Shown: positions 36,509 to 45,917, counted from the stretch's first letter. The stretch: DNA of 64,000 nucleotides from an uncultured Bacteroides sp. (GCA_947074205.1 CAMTOQ010000011.1:1-64000); one strand, 5' to 3'. A program made the numbers and translations. The notes: a model not told the origin generated them from the letters alone.

Positions 36509-38446
36509 TTACTCGTCCAGTTCTGTGATATAGGTGAGTAGCTTGTTATAGAACGGATGTCTGCTTAGCGTAGAGCTATCTCCCAGAATAACCAGCTTCA
36601 TTCTTGCGCGGGTGATGGCTACATTCATGCGTCGAAGATCGTTTAGAAAACCTATCTGTCCATCTTCATTGGCGCGTACAAGACTGATAAAAACGACATC
36701 TCGTTCTTGCCCTTGAAAACCATCTACTGTATGTATGGTGATGAGTTTGCGGAACGGTTTGAAGAATGAGCTCTTTTTAATGAGGCCACGCAGATAGTGC
36801 ACCTGTGCCTTATAAGGCGAAATGATTCCAAAGTCGATACGCTCTTCCATGATTCTTGCTTCGCCTATTTTGCGGATATAGCGCTCTAGCTCTTTTACCA
36901 ATAGTTTGCCCTCTTCTTTGTTGATTCGTCCTGAAGTGTCGGGGCGATATTCTTCCTTGAACTCTTGTTCGGCAGTATCTATCCAAGTAATGGGAGTGTC
37001 ATAATCTAATATTCCACGATAGCGCACTTCGGGAGCAGCCTTTAATTGGTTGTGATAGAACCACTGTCCGGGGAAGTGCATGATGGCTTCGTTCATCCGG
37101 TACTGCGTATCGAGCAGGGTAACGCATTCGGGCTTCCTCTGGCAAATGCGCTCCATCAAAGTGTGACTTAACCCATTTCGAGCAGCTTCCATACATTTTA
37201 TGGTTGGAGGAAGTTGTAGGTGATCGCCTGCAAATACCACACGGTCGGCTTTACGGATAGCTATCCAGCAAGCCGCTTCAAGAGCTTGGGCAGCTTCGTC
37301 AATAAATAGGGTAGGAAATCGACGAGCCGTAAGCACGCGATGATTGCTACTGACCAAAGTCGAAGCAATCACTCGGGCATTGGCAAATAGTGACTCATTG
37401 ATCAATATCTCAAGCTCTGTGGCACGATCGCGCAGTTTGTGCAATCGGTTGTGAATCTTCTCTTTTTCGCTGCTACTTTTGTGTCGCAGACTTCCTTGCA
37501 GCTCCCTAATGGCTTTTCTTATTCCCCATAACTCGGTGTAAGAGGGATGATTCTCAAATTGACGTTCGTAGGTAAACGATAACATCTTGTCGTTGACGCG
37601 CGACGGGTTGCCAATGCGCAATACAGGTACGCCTCGATCGGTCAACTTCTCTGCAATCCAGTCTACTGCCGTGTTGCTTTGGGCGCATACCAGCACTTGA
37701 TTCTCACGGTGTAGAGTTTCGTAGATCGACTCGACCAAAGTGGTGGTCTTTCCGGTTCCTGGAGGGCCATGCACCACTGCCACATCTTTGGCACACAACA
37801 CTTGATTCACCGCCTTCTCTTGACTGCCATTGAGCCATGGAAATCGCATGGGTAGTATCGATCTGAACTCCGGTTTCCTATTGCCAAGTATCACCTCTTT
37901 TAGTTCTGCCAGCCTTGTATCCTTAGCCCGAATCACATCGTTGAGTGCCTCGAACATCGTGCGATAAGAGGTCTCGTCAAAATAGAGTTGGATGCCTAGC
38001 GTGTCGTGACTGTTGAGTTGTGTCAAAGCCTCTTGGTTGGGCAACAACACCACCATGCGATTCTCGTCAGCATAGTTCACCGTAGCGGTAAAGTTGAGAA
38101 AAGTTATACTGCCATCGAAGCTTCTGTGGAAAAAGCGAATGGGGCGACCAAACTCAAAGTTGTGTTCATACTCAAGGTCTGTTGACCGTGATATCTCTAT
38201 AGCTAATGAGTTGAGCGCGTTGAAGTAGTTGCGCCCTATCGCTACAGGATACCAGCACAGTCCTTGCTTTATCTTTTGCTCCACACCCTTTAGCTCGGCT
38301 TGTCTACAATACATCTCTTTCTCATATTCGTACTCCATTTGTAGAGCTTTGTGTTGCACATGCAGAATGCTATCAGCAGAAGTAGTTACTTTTATGGAAC
38401 TCATATTGTAGATGCGGATTTTAATTTTCTTTGTAAATGTGCTCAT
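36509..38446 (-). CDS. AAA superfamily 1 helicase (IGHMBP2/Upf1-like)
   Basis: 645 residues. An N-terminal beta-rich domain (about 15-190) precedes a split SF1B helicase core. Walker A is in VHGPPGTGKTTTLVE (about 230), motif II is IDEAAQALE, and motif III is FAGDHLQLPPT. Motif V/VI lies in TIHTVDGFQGQERDVVFISLVRANEDGQIGFL and RRMNVAITRARMKL. Such proteins unwind DNA or RNA-DNA; the bacterial role is not settled. The start could be the ATG at 38446 or an internal one at 38404 (MSSIKVTT), which fits family N-termini as well. It stands alone and is divergent from acn. Confidence 0.85.
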   Translation of the reverse strand: MSTFTKKIKIRIYNMSSIKVTTSADSILHVQHKALQMEYEYEKEMYCRQAELKGVEQKIKQGLCWYPVAIGRNYFNALNSLAIEISRSTDLEYEHNFEFGRPIRFFHRSFDGSITFLNFTATVNYADENRMVVLLPNQEALTQLNSHDTLGIQLYFDETSYRTMFEALNDVIRAKDTRLAELKEVILGNRKPEFRSILPMRFPWLNGSQEKAVNQVLCAKDVAVVHGPPGTGKTTTLVESIYETLHRENQVLVCAQSNTAVDWIAEKLTDRGVPVLRIGNPSRVNDKMLSFTYERQFENHPSYTELWGIRKAIRELQGSLRHKSSSEKEKIHNRLHKLRDRATELEILINESLFANARVIASTLVSSNHRVLTARRFPTLFIDEAAQALEAACWIAIRKADRVVFAGDHLQLPPTIKCMEAARNGLSHTLMERICQRKPECVTLLDTQYRMNEAIMHFPGQWFYHNQLKAAPEVRYRGILDYDTPITWIDTAEQEFKEEYRPDTSGRINKEEGKLLVKELERYIRKIGEARIMEERIDFGIISPYKAQVHYLRGLIKKSSFFKPFRKLITIHTVDGFQGQERDVVFISLVRANEDGQIGFLNDLRRMNVAITRARMKLVILGDSSTLSRHPFYNKLLTYITELDE

Positions 38447-38561
38447 ATTTAATCACAATACAGCAAGTTAAGCCCATAAGCTTAGTCTAATTTTTGATTT
38501 GTTAAACCTTCTTTATCTCGGTTTGTTATCTTTATATAGATAATACCTAATCCGAAGAAAT

Positions 38562-40814
38562 ATGATATTTGATCAAGATATACTGAATCGCTTTTATACT
38601 AGTTATAACGAGAAAGTCAATCATTCAAAATCAATACTTAATCATCCGTTAACATTGACCGAAAAGATACTCTATGCACATCTTTTCGATTCTGCTAAAA
38701 TTAAGCCTTTCACGCGTGGTGATGAGTATATAGATCTTCGTCCCGATAGAGCCGCACTGCAAGACGCCACAGCTCAAATGCCTTTGTTGCAATTTATGAA
38801 TGCCGGTAAAGAGAAAGTTTCTGTACCCACTACGGTGCATTGCGATCATCTGATAAGGGCCTTTAAAGGGGAAGAGGCCGATCTGATCGAAGCCCATACT
38901 GCCAATAGTGAAGTCTATACCTTTTTACAAGATATCTCCTCGCGCTATGGCATCGGTTTCTGGAAGCCGGGCGCAGGAACCATTCATCAAGTGGTACTGG
39001 AGAACTATGCTTTTCCGGGTGGAATGATGGTAGGTACGGACTCTCACACTCCCAATGCCGGTGGGCTGGGGATGATAGCCATAGGTGTAAGTGGTGCCGA
39101 TGTGCTCGATGTGATGACTGGCATGGAATGGGAATTAAAGATGCCGAAGATTATAGGTGTTCATCTCACAGGAGAAATGAACGGCTGGACCTCTGCCAAG
39201 GATGTGATACTGAAACTGACCGGTATGCTATCGGTGACAGGTGCAGCCAATGCAGTTATTGAATACTTTGGCGCCGGCACCGCTACACTGTCGGCCACGG
39301 GGAAGGCTACCATCTGCAACATGGGGGCAGAGGTGGGGGCAGTAACCTCTATTTTCCCTTATGATGAGAAGATGGCTGCTTACCTGCATGCCACCGAACG
39401 TGCAGAAATAGCTATGAAAGCCGATGAGATAATAGACAACCTAACAGCGGACGTAGAAGTTCTGGATCACCCCGAACAGTATTACGATTTAGTTTTGGAG
39501 ATCGACTTGTCTACCTTAGAACCTTATATTAATGGACCTTTTACACCCGAGGCAGCTACTCCTATATCTGAGTTTGCCGAGAAGGTCTTACTCAATGGTT
39601 ACCCTCGAAAAATAGAGATGGGCCTGATTGGATCGTGTACCAACTCTTCTTATCAAGACTTAAGTCGTGCAGCCTCCATTGTCCTGCAAGTATTAGAAAA
39701 GGATATGGCAGTGACTTCTTCCTTGATTGTGATGCCGGGAAGCGAACAAATGCGTGCTACTGCCGAGCGAGATGGTATTATGACCCTATTTCGCCTTGTG
39801 GGGGCTAGTGTCATGGCCAATGCTTGCGGACCATGTATTGGCCAGTGGAAAAGAATTGATAGTAGTCCCACCGCTAAGAACTCTATTATTACCTCTTTCA
39901 ATCGTAACTTCCCTAAAAGAGCTGATGGTAACCCCAATACCTATGTTTTTGTGGCTTCACCAGAGATTGCAATGGCCATGACTGTTGCCGGCGATCTCTG
40001 TTTTAATCCGCTTAAAGACAGACTGCTGACTCACGAAGGTTTAAAGGCGAAGTTTTCAGAACCAGTTGGTGATGAGCTTCCTACGTGTGGTTTTGTTTCG
40101 AAAAAGGATGGTTACATTCCTCCACAAGGAGCTAGTGTTGAAGTGCTTATAGAACCTGAATCAGAAATCTTGCAGCAGCTACAACCTTTTGATACATGGG
40201 ATGGAAAAGATCTGCTCGATATGCCCCTCCTCATCAAAGTGATAGGCAAATGTAGCACAGACCACATTTCGGCCGCAGGGCCTTGGCTACGCTTTAGAGG
40301 ACATCTACAACATATATCGGATAATATGCTAATGGGGGCCATGAATGTCTTCAACCAAAAGAGAAATCTGGTGTGGAATAGATTGACTAAGACTTATGAT
40401 ACAGTTCCGGGCACAGCTAAATGTTATAAGGCTAATGCTACTAATTCGATAGTAGTGGCCGAAGAAAATTATGGAGAAGGCTCCAACCGTGAACATGCTA
40501 CTATGGAACTTCGTTATTTAAATGTACGCGTTGTGTTGGCTAAAAGTTTTGCGCATACCCACGAAAATAATCTCAAGAAGCAAGGGGTGTTGGCATTAAC
40601 TTTTATAGATAAGGACGATTATAATCGCATCTTAGAACGTGATACTATCTCGGTAGTGGGGCTGTCCGATTTCGCATCGGGTAAAACACTGCAAGTAGTT
40701 ATTCACCACGAAGATGCTACAACCGAACAAATAGAAGTTCGGCACACCTATAATGAACAGCAGATTGAGTGGTTCCGCGCCGGATCTGCACTAAATACTA
40801 AAAGTCATGAGTAG
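38562..40814 (+). CDS. acnA: aconitate hydratase (mitochondrial-type)
   Basis: Interconverts citrate and isocitrate. The 750-residue protein has the 4Fe-4S cysteines at 359 (GSCTNSS), 422 and 425 (ACGPCIGQW). The swivel domain is marked by VIGKCSTDHISAAGPWLRFRGHL and EENYGEGSNREHA. The N-terminus (VNHSKSILNHPLTLTEKILYAHL) and length match the mitochondrial-like aconitase described in Bacteroides fragilis. An imperfect -7 box, TATCTTTA, lies at 38527-38534. The gene overlaps icd by 8 bases, so the two are translated together. Confidence 0.93.
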   Translation: MIFDQDILNRFYTSYNEKVNHSKSILNHPLTLTEKILYAHLFDSAKIKPFTRGDEYIDLRPDRAALQDATAQMPLLQFMNAGKEKVSVPTTVHCDHLIRAFKGEEADLIEAHTANSEVYTFLQDISSRYGIGFWKPGAGTIHQVVLENYAFPGGMMVGTDSHTPNAGGLGMIAIGVSGADVLDVMTGMEWELKMPKIIGVHLTGEMNGWTSAKDVILKLTGMLSVTGAANAVIEYFGAGTATLSATGKATICNMGAEVGAVTSIFPYDEKMAAYLHATERAEIAMKADEIIDNLTADVEVLDHPEQYYDLVLEIDLSTLEPYINGPFTPEAATPISEFAEKVLLNGYPRKIEMGLIGSCTNSSYQDLSRAASIVLQVLEKDMAVTSSLIVMPGSEQMRATAERDGIMTLFRLVGASVMANACGPCIGQWKRIDSSPTAKNSIITSFNRNFPKRADGNPNTYVFVASPEIAMAMTVAGDLCFNPLKDRLLTHEGLKAKFSEPVGDELPTCGFVSKKDGYIPPQGASVEVLIEPESEILQQLQPFDTWDGKDLLDMPLLIKVIGKCSTDHISAAGPWLRFRGHLQHISDNMLMGAMNVFNQKRNLVWNRLTKTYDTVPGTAKCYKANATNSIVVAEENYGEGSNREHATMELRYLNVRVVLAKSFAHTHENNLKKQGVLALTFIDKDDYNRILERDTISVVGLSDFASGKTLQVVIHHEDATTEQIEVRHTYNEQQIEWFRAGSALNTKSHE

Positions 40815-42009
40815 AATAACGAAACAACCAGGTGGTCCGCTTATTGTACCGGATACTCCAACTATACCTTATATTACAGGAGATGGTGTAGGCAGAGAGA
40901 TAACACCATCAATGATGGAGATTGTAAATGTGGCTGTGCGTATTGCCTACGGCACTAAAAAGCAGATAGTTTGGAAAGAAGCACTAGCAGGCGAAAATGC
41001 ATTCAATCAAACCGGAGAATGGTTGCCCGAAGAGACCGTCGAGAAGTTTGACAAGTATCTTGTTGGCATCAAAGGGCCGTTGACAACACCGGTAGGCGAT
41101 GGCATACGCTCCATCAATGTCACACTGAGACAGAAGCTAGACCTATACGTTTGTTTGCGTCCCATCCAGTGGTATTTGGGTGTCTTTACTCCGCTAAATG
41201 CTCCCGAGAAGGTGCACATGACTGTTTTCCGCGAAAACACAGAAGATATTTACGCCGGTATCGAATGGGAAGCCGGTACACCCGAAGCGAAGAAGTTTAT
41301 GCACTTTCTTCAGGATGAGATGGGGGTAGACACCGTAAGATTTCCCGAAACTTCGTCATTCGCTGTGAAACCGGTATCAAAAGAGGGCACCGAACGCTTG
41401 GTGCGTGCTGCTTGCCGTTATGCTATCGATCACAATAGACCATCGGTGACCTTGGTGCACAAAGGCAATATAATGAAGAGCACCGAAGGTGGTTTCAAAC
41501 GTTGGGGACATGAGTTGGCCGAACGTGAGTTCGCAGCCGAACTAACATCGGGTAAATTAGTTGTAAAAGACTGTATTGCTAATGCCTTCTTGCAAAACAC
41601 GCTGATTACACCTGAGGATTACTCGGTTATTGCCACGCTCAATCTCAATGGCGATTACATTTCCGATCAACTTGCTGCTATGGTGGGTGGCATAGGCATT
41701 GCTCCGGGTGCCAACATCAATTACGATACGGGTCATGCCATTTTCGAAGCTACACATGGCACAGCACCTAGTCTAGCCGGTAAGAATGTGGCCAACCCTT
41801 GTTCGCTTATACTATCGGCTGTAATGATGCTGGAATACATGAACTGGCGCGAAGCAGCACTACTCATCACTCGTGCTCTAGAACGTAGTTTCGAGGATGC
41901 ACGTGCCACATTCGACTTAGCTCGATTTATGCCTTGTGGCCGCTCATTGTCAACCACCGACTTCACACGAGAGATTATCGAACGAATAGAAGGTAGATAT
42001 AAAGACTGA
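40807..42009 (+). CDS. icd: NADP-type isocitrate dehydrogenase
   Basis: Oxidises isocitrate to 2-oxoglutarate. The 400-residue protein opens with PYITGDGVGREITP. The substrate-binding Arg/Ser region is DGIRSINVTLRQKLDLYVCLRP, the Tyr loop is FRENTEDIYAGIEWE, and the metal-binding Asp region is LNGDYISDQLAAMVGGIGIAPGANI, followed by FEATHGTAPSLAGKN. NADP specificity is inferred from the family. Together with acn it supplies 2-oxoglutarate for glutamate synthesis (gdhA is about 7 kb on). A terminator follows, and no citrate synthase gene is present beside it. Confidence 0.93.
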   Translation: MSRITKQPGGPLIVPDTPTIPYITGDGVGREITPSMMEIVNVAVRIAYGTKKQIVWKEALAGENAFNQTGEWLPEETVEKFDKYLVGIKGPLTTPVGDGIRSINVTLRQKLDLYVCLRPIQWYLGVFTPLNAPEKVHMTVFRENTEDIYAGIEWEAGTPEAKKFMHFLQDEMGVDTVRFPETSSFAVKPVSKEGTERLVRAACRYAIDHNRPSVTLVHKGNIMKSTEGGFKRWGHELAEREFAAELTSGKLVVKDCIANAFLQNTLITPEDYSVIATLNLNGDYISDQLAAMVGGIGIAPGANINYDTGHAIFEATHGTAPSLAGKNVANPCSLILSAVMMLEYMNWREAALLITRALERSFEDARATFDLARFMPCGRSLSTTDFTREIIERIEGRYKD

Positions 42010-42045
42010 TGTAAATCTACACTATTCGCCTTGTTTTCATGTTTG

Positions 42046-42100
42046 CCCCCGAGCGCTTTTATTCGTTACTACGGTAATATTGGCTCTCGGGGGTCTTTTT
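42046..42100 (+). terminator. acn-icd terminator
   Basis: CCCCCGAG (42046-42053) pairs with CTCGGGGG (42086-42093). The long loop holds a smaller TTAC/GTAA hairpin, and TCTTTTT follows. Confidence 0.8.
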
Positions 42101-42111
42101 GTGGGATAATC

Positions 42112-42143
42112 TTTGTTCTATGTTTTGCAATTATTTACTTTTG
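42112..42143 (+). promoter_or_regulatory. promoter of the reductase/dehydrogenase cluster
   Basis: TTTG at 42112-42115 and TACTTTTG at 42136-42143 are 20 bases apart, a full Bacteroides consensus promoter. It follows the icd terminator, so the three-gene cluster is an independent transcription unit. Confidence 0.7.
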
Positions 42144-42162
42144 CTTGTAAAAAAGCGTCAAA

Positions 42163-42924
42163 ATGAACATAGATACCTTTAATTCCTTTTGTGGGGCAAT
42201 GGCACTAATTGCACTTTTTGTCTTTGTTGCACTCTATTTCGTTAAAGCCGGTTATGGCATATTCCGCACACAGTCTTGGGGTTTAGCCATTAACAATAAG
42301 ATAGCTTGGGTATTGATGGAAGCACCAGTCTTTCTCACCATGTTTTGTTTATGGATCGGCTCTGAAAGACGCTTTCAGCTTGTTCCGCTTATCTTCTTCT
42401 TGCTTTTTCAGCTGCATTACTTCCAACGTTCTTTTGTTTTTCCTTTCTTGCTAAAAGGGAAGAGTAAGATGCCAATAGCAATAATGCTGATGGGCATACT
42501 CTTTAATATACTCAACGGCTATATGCAAGGCCAGTGGATTTTCTATCTTGCACCCGATGATCTATATGTCACCCAATGGCTCACTACTCCTCAGTTTTGG
42601 ATAGGCCTATGTCTTTTCTTTGGTGGTATGTTTATCAATCTACAGTCCGATTATATTATTCGCCACCTCCGCAAACCGGGGGATACAAAGCATTATCTCC
42701 CCGCTAAAGGGTTATATCGATACGTCACTTCGGCCAACTACCTCGGCGAATTGATAGAGTGGGGTGGCTGGGCTATTCTTACATGGTCACTGCCCGGACT
42801 TATTTTCTTCTGGTGGACCTTTGCCAATCTGGTGCCACGTGCCAATGCTATATGGCATCGCTACTTAGAAGAGTTTGGTTCGGAGGTCGGCACCCGTAAG
42901 CGTATATTCCCATTTATTTATTGA
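42163..42924 (+). CDS. 3-oxo-5-alpha-steroid 4-dehydrogenase homologue (SRD5A type)
   Basis: 253 residues, close to the 254-259 of human SRD5A1/2, with about six to seven transmembrane helices. Diagnostic blocks are LMEAP (Glu53), QLHYFQRSFVFPFLL (Tyr86), NILNGYMQG, GMFINLQSDYIIRHLRKPGDTKHYLP and YVTSANYLGELIEWGGWAILTWSLP. Glu53 and Tyr86 align with Glu57 and Tyr91 of human SRD5A2, which bind the steroid 3-keto group. The SDYIIRHLRKPGDT block forms part of the NADPH site. Family knowledge predicts NADPH-dependent reduction of a 3-oxo-delta-4 steroid to the 5-alpha product. It heads a three-gene unit with an OYE and an SDR, as in the bile-acid 5AR clusters of gut Bacteroidales. Confidence 0.85.
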   Translation: MNIDTFNSFCGAMALIALFVFVALYFVKAGYGIFRTQSWGLAINNKIAWVLMEAPVFLTMFCLWIGSERRFQLVPLIFFLLFQLHYFQRSFVFPFLLKGKSKMPIAIMLMGILFNILNGYMQGQWIFYLAPDDLYVTQWLTTPQFWIGLCLFFGGMFINLQSDYIIRHLRKPGDTKHYLPAKGLYRYVTSANYLGELIEWGGWAILTWSLPGLIFFWWTFANLVPRANAIWHRYLEEFGSEVGTRKRIFPFIY

Positions 42925-42942
42925 TTAAGCGTACTACCAACA

Positions 42943-44169
42943 ATGAAACCTTCAAAACTATTTACGCCAGTAACGATTGGACCGCTTACATTGCGCAATC
43001 GCACTATCCGTTCGGCTGCTTTCGAAAGTATGTGCCCTGAGCACAATCCTTCCAAAATGTTGTTCGACTACCATCAGTCTGTTGCTGCCGGTGGCGTGGG
43101 GATGACTACTGTAGCCTATGCGTCTGTTACTCAAAGTGGGCTGTCTTTTGAACGTCAACTCTGGATGCGCCCCGAGATTGTTTCGGGTTTAAAAGAGATC
43201 ACCGACGCTATCCATGCCGAAGGTGCAGCAGCCAGCATACAATTGGGCCACTGTGGAAATATGTCGCACAAAGGTATTTGTGGTGTCACACCAATTTCTG
43301 CCTCCACTGGTTTTAATCTGTATTCGCCCACTTTTGTTAGAGGTATGCGTAAAGAGGAGTTACCGGAGATGGCTAAAGCTTATGGCAATGCCGTAAATCT
43401 TGCTCGCCAAGCAGGCTTTGATGCTGTTGAGATCCATGCCGGTCATGGATATCTTATCAGTCAATTTCTTTCACCCTACACCAACAAGCGTAAAGATGAA
43501 TATGGCGGATCGCTAGAAAATCGTATGCGCTTTATGGACTTGGTGATGGAAGAGGTGATGAAGGCAGCGGGAGATGATATGGCTGTATTTGTGAAGATGA
43601 ATATGCGCGATGGCTTTAAAGGAGGTATGGAGATCGAGGAGAGTTTGCAAGTAGCCAAACGTTTGCTTCAACTTGGTGCACATGCTCTAGTTTTGAGTGG
43701 AGGTTTCGTTAGCAAAGCACCCATGTATGTGATGCGTGGTGCAATGCCAATCAAAACGCTGACTCACTACATGGACTGTTGGTGGCTGAAGCTCAGTGTG
43801 AAGATGTTTGGCGGTATGATGATACCCACAGTTCCTTTCCAAGAAGCCTATTTCTTAGAAGATGCACTACGTTTCCGTCAAGAATTGCCCGACGCTAAAA
43901 TAGTCTATGTAGGAGGACTAGTATCCCGCGAAAAGATTGATGAGGTACTAGATGATGGTTTTGAAGCTGTGCAGATGGCACGTGCCCTTCTTAATGAACC
44001 TGCCTTTGTCAATCGTATGAAGGAGGAAGAAAATGCACGCTGCTCGTGTGGCCATAGCAATTACTGTATTGGACGTATGTATACCGTCGAGATGGCTTGC
44101 CACAAGCATTTGAAGGAGAAGCTACCTCAAAGCTTGCAGAAAGAAATTGAGAAACTGGAAGATAAGTAA
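42943..44169 (+). CDS. Old Yellow Enzyme family NADH:flavin oxidoreductase (5BR-like)
   Basis: 408 residues forming a single FMN-binding TIM barrel. Motifs: RNRTIRSAAFESMC at 18-31, SIQLGHCG at 98-105, EIHAGHGYLISQFLSPYTNKR at 163-183 with the active-site pair His165 and His168, and YVGGLVS near the phosphate site. It lacks the C-terminal NAD(P)-binding domains of BaiCD/BaiH (about 650 residues). The C-terminal segment has Cys367, Cys369, Cys375 and Cys386, a possible metal or Fe-S site. Next to a 5-alpha-reductase homologue, it is a good candidate for a 3-oxo-delta-4-steroid 5-beta-reductase, but OYEs act on many enones. Confidence 0.75.
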   Translation: MKPSKLFTPVTIGPLTLRNRTIRSAAFESMCPEHNPSKMLFDYHQSVAAGGVGMTTVAYASVTQSGLSFERQLWMRPEIVSGLKEITDAIHAEGAAASIQLGHCGNMSHKGICGVTPISASTGFNLYSPTFVRGMRKEELPEMAKAYGNAVNLARQAGFDAVEIHAGHGYLISQFLSPYTNKRKDEYGGSLENRMRFMDLVMEEVMKAAGDDMAVFVKMNMRDGFKGGMEIEESLQVAKRLLQLGAHALVLSGGFVSKAPMYVMRGAMPIKTLTHYMDCWWLKLSVKMFGGMMIPTVPFQEAYFLEDALRFRQELPDAKIVYVGGLVSREKIDEVLDDGFEAVQMARALLNEPAFVNRMKEEENARCSCGHSNYCIGRMYTVEMACHKHLKEKLPQSLQKEIEKLEDK

Positions 44170-44194
44170 TAGCAACAAGGTAATATAAAGATTA

Positions 44195-45040
44195 ATGGAG
44201 CAAAAGATTGCTGTAATTACTGGCGCAGACGGTGGAATGGGAAGAGAAATAACTGCGGCTGTTGCCGAAGCAGGCTATCAAGTGGTTATGGTTTGTTACA
44301 CCAAAGAAAAAGGCGAAAAGGTTAAGAATGAATTGATACAGCGTACAGGGAATCAGAACATTGAAGTGATACAAACTGACTTGTCTTCACTCAGTTCGGT
44401 AGCAACTTTAGCCAATCAACTACTTGAACGGTTCGAGCACATCTCTCTGTTAATGAACAATGCCGGAACACTTCAAACCGGACTACATATTACTGAAGAC
44501 GGCTTGGAACAGACTGTTGCAGTCAATTATGTGGCTCCCTATCTATTGACGCGTAAGCTACTACCTATCATGAAACGAGGCACGCGCGTTGTTAGTATGG
44601 TTTCGTGTACCTATGCGGTGGGCAAGCTGGATTTTCCTTATTTCTTTGGAAAAGGTCGAAAGGGTATGTTTGTTAGAATTCCTGTCTACAGTAACACGAA
44701 GTTAGCTTTACTGCTCTTTACTTTGAAGATGGCGGAACTAACAAGGGAACAAGGCATAAGTTTTAATACGGCCGATCCCGGTGTGGTTTCAACGCCAATC
44801 ATCACGATGCATGCTTGGTTCGATCCGTTGACCGATATCTTCTTCCGGCCCTTTATTCGTACTCCTAAACAAGGGGCAGCTACAGCTATTGGCCTACTAC
44901 TTGATGAGGCTAGTGCCGGTAAGACGGGGACTTTCAACTTAAGTTGCCACACTAAAGAACTCTCTGAAAAGTATACTAAGCATCCCCAAATGGAAGAGTT
45001 GTGGAAGGAGACAGAGCGAATCGTATCTCCTTGGTTATAA
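44195..45040 (+). CDS. short-chain dehydrogenase, candidate hydroxysteroid dehydrogenase
   Basis: 281 residues, classical SDR with a retinol-dehydrogenase-like extension. The nucleotide motif TGADGGMG is at 9-16, Asp62 binds adenine, NNAG is at 88-91, Asn111 is present, and the catalytic Ser137, Tyr165 and Lys169 (YSNTK) are all there. The presence of TGLHITEDGLEQTVAVNYVAPYLLT and ADPGVVSTP fits the family. Co-transcription with the 5-alpha-reductase and OYE homologues suggests a 3-hydroxysteroid dehydrogenase; the stereochemistry cannot be read from sequence. It ends 4 bases from a convergent lipoprotein gene. Confidence 0.75.
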   Translation: MEQKIAVITGADGGMGREITAAVAEAGYQVVMVCYTKEKGEKVKNELIQRTGNQNIEVIQTDLSSLSSVATLANQLLERFEHISLLMNNAGTLQTGLHITEDGLEQTVAVNYVAPYLLTRKLLPIMKRGTRVVSMVSCTYAVGKLDFPYFFGKGRKGMFVRIPVYSNTKLALLLFTLKMAELTREQGISFNTADPGVVSTPIITMHAWFDPLTDIFFRPFIRTPKQGAATAIGLLLDEASAGKTGTFNLSCHTKELSEKYTKHPQMEELWKETERIVSPWL

Positions 45041-45044
45041 AATC

Positions 45045-45890
45045 TTATTCAACAGCTTTATCGCTACGCTCGGCCATCTTTCGCTCAATGAATTGAATCT
45101 TTTGATTGGCCTCTTCTTGTTCCGCTTTTATCTTCTGCGAGGCAGCTAAAAGCTGGGCAAGTTCGTAAACGTTGGCCGCTGCTTTGCGGTCGTCAGCACT
45201 CATTGTAGTATTGTACTTTCTGTCTCCAATATACTCTACCTTAATGTTATTGTCCTTGTTGTAGCTGATAAAGCCAATAACATCACCGTCTTCACCAAGT
45301 TTGTAGTCGTTCTGCTCTATTTTGCGACCAAGGTTAGTGGTTTCATAACTGTCGCGTGACATAGGTGTTTGCGCGAATGTGCCATCGGGAGCTGTCACCT
45401 TTACAGCATGGTGATGAATAGAGTTGCTACCGTTGTAAATAGAGGTCATGCTCATTACGCCTAGCTCACTTACTTGAAATCGCAAGTAACTTCTGTCTAG
45501 GTTCCTCTCCACCACTTGAGTTGGCCAGAAGTAGTTCCCCACTTGCTGGTACACTGTATCTTTCTCTAATTTAAAGTCGCCTACAATCTTATTAATCCCC
45601 TCTTGCGTCACACTTTGCAAGCTATCCAGAAAGTGCAGCGTTTGCTGCTGTTCGGCAAGTTCTACCTGCTGCATCAATCCGATACCCTCACGGCGTGTGT
45701 CATAGGCTTTAGGGTACAAAATCTTTATGCTATCGATAAGTTGTTTGGCTTCGTTATAATTGCCTAGCTGGAAAGCTTCTTGAGCCATCACTAGTTGTTC
45801 TTCTGCCTTCTTCTTCTCCGAATTGCCGCACGAAGTGAGCGTCAACCCAAATGTCAGGACCCCAAGAAGGATACTCCATTTTGTTTTCAT
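45045..45890 (-). CDS. lipoprotein with an N-terminal TPR-like region
   Basis: 281 residues. The lipobox LTSC puts the lipidated Cys at 21. A helical segment with TPR character (about 27-75, EEQLVMAQEAFQLGNYNEAKQLIDSIKILYPK) is followed by a long helix, a beta-rich domain (about 110-215) and a C-terminal coiled coil (about 245-280). I do not recognise a named family. It converges on the SDR gene with no terminator in the 4-base gap, and has its own -7 box divergent from cca. Confidence 0.7.
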   Translation of the reverse strand: MKTKWSILLGVLTFGLTLTSCGNSEKKKAEEQLVMAQEAFQLGNYNEAKQLIDSIKILYPKAYDTRREGIGLMQQVELAEQQQTLHFLDSLQSVTQEGINKIVGDFKLEKDTVYQQVGNYFWPTQVVERNLDRSYLRFQVSELGVMSMTSIYNGSNSIHHHAVKVTAPDGTFAQTPMSRDSYETTNLGRKIEQNDYKLGEDGDVIGFISYNKDNNIKVEYIGDRKYNTTMSADDRKAAANVYELAQLLAASQKIKAEQEEANQKIQFIERKMAERSDKAVE

Positions 45891-45917
45891 TTTACTTTTT
45901 CGCTTTAATTATGTGGG

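Noticed and set aside
38461..38485. Single degenerate unit of the repeat family (AGTTAAGCCCATAAGCT)
   Set aside because: Only one unit and no periodic partner; too weak to claim.
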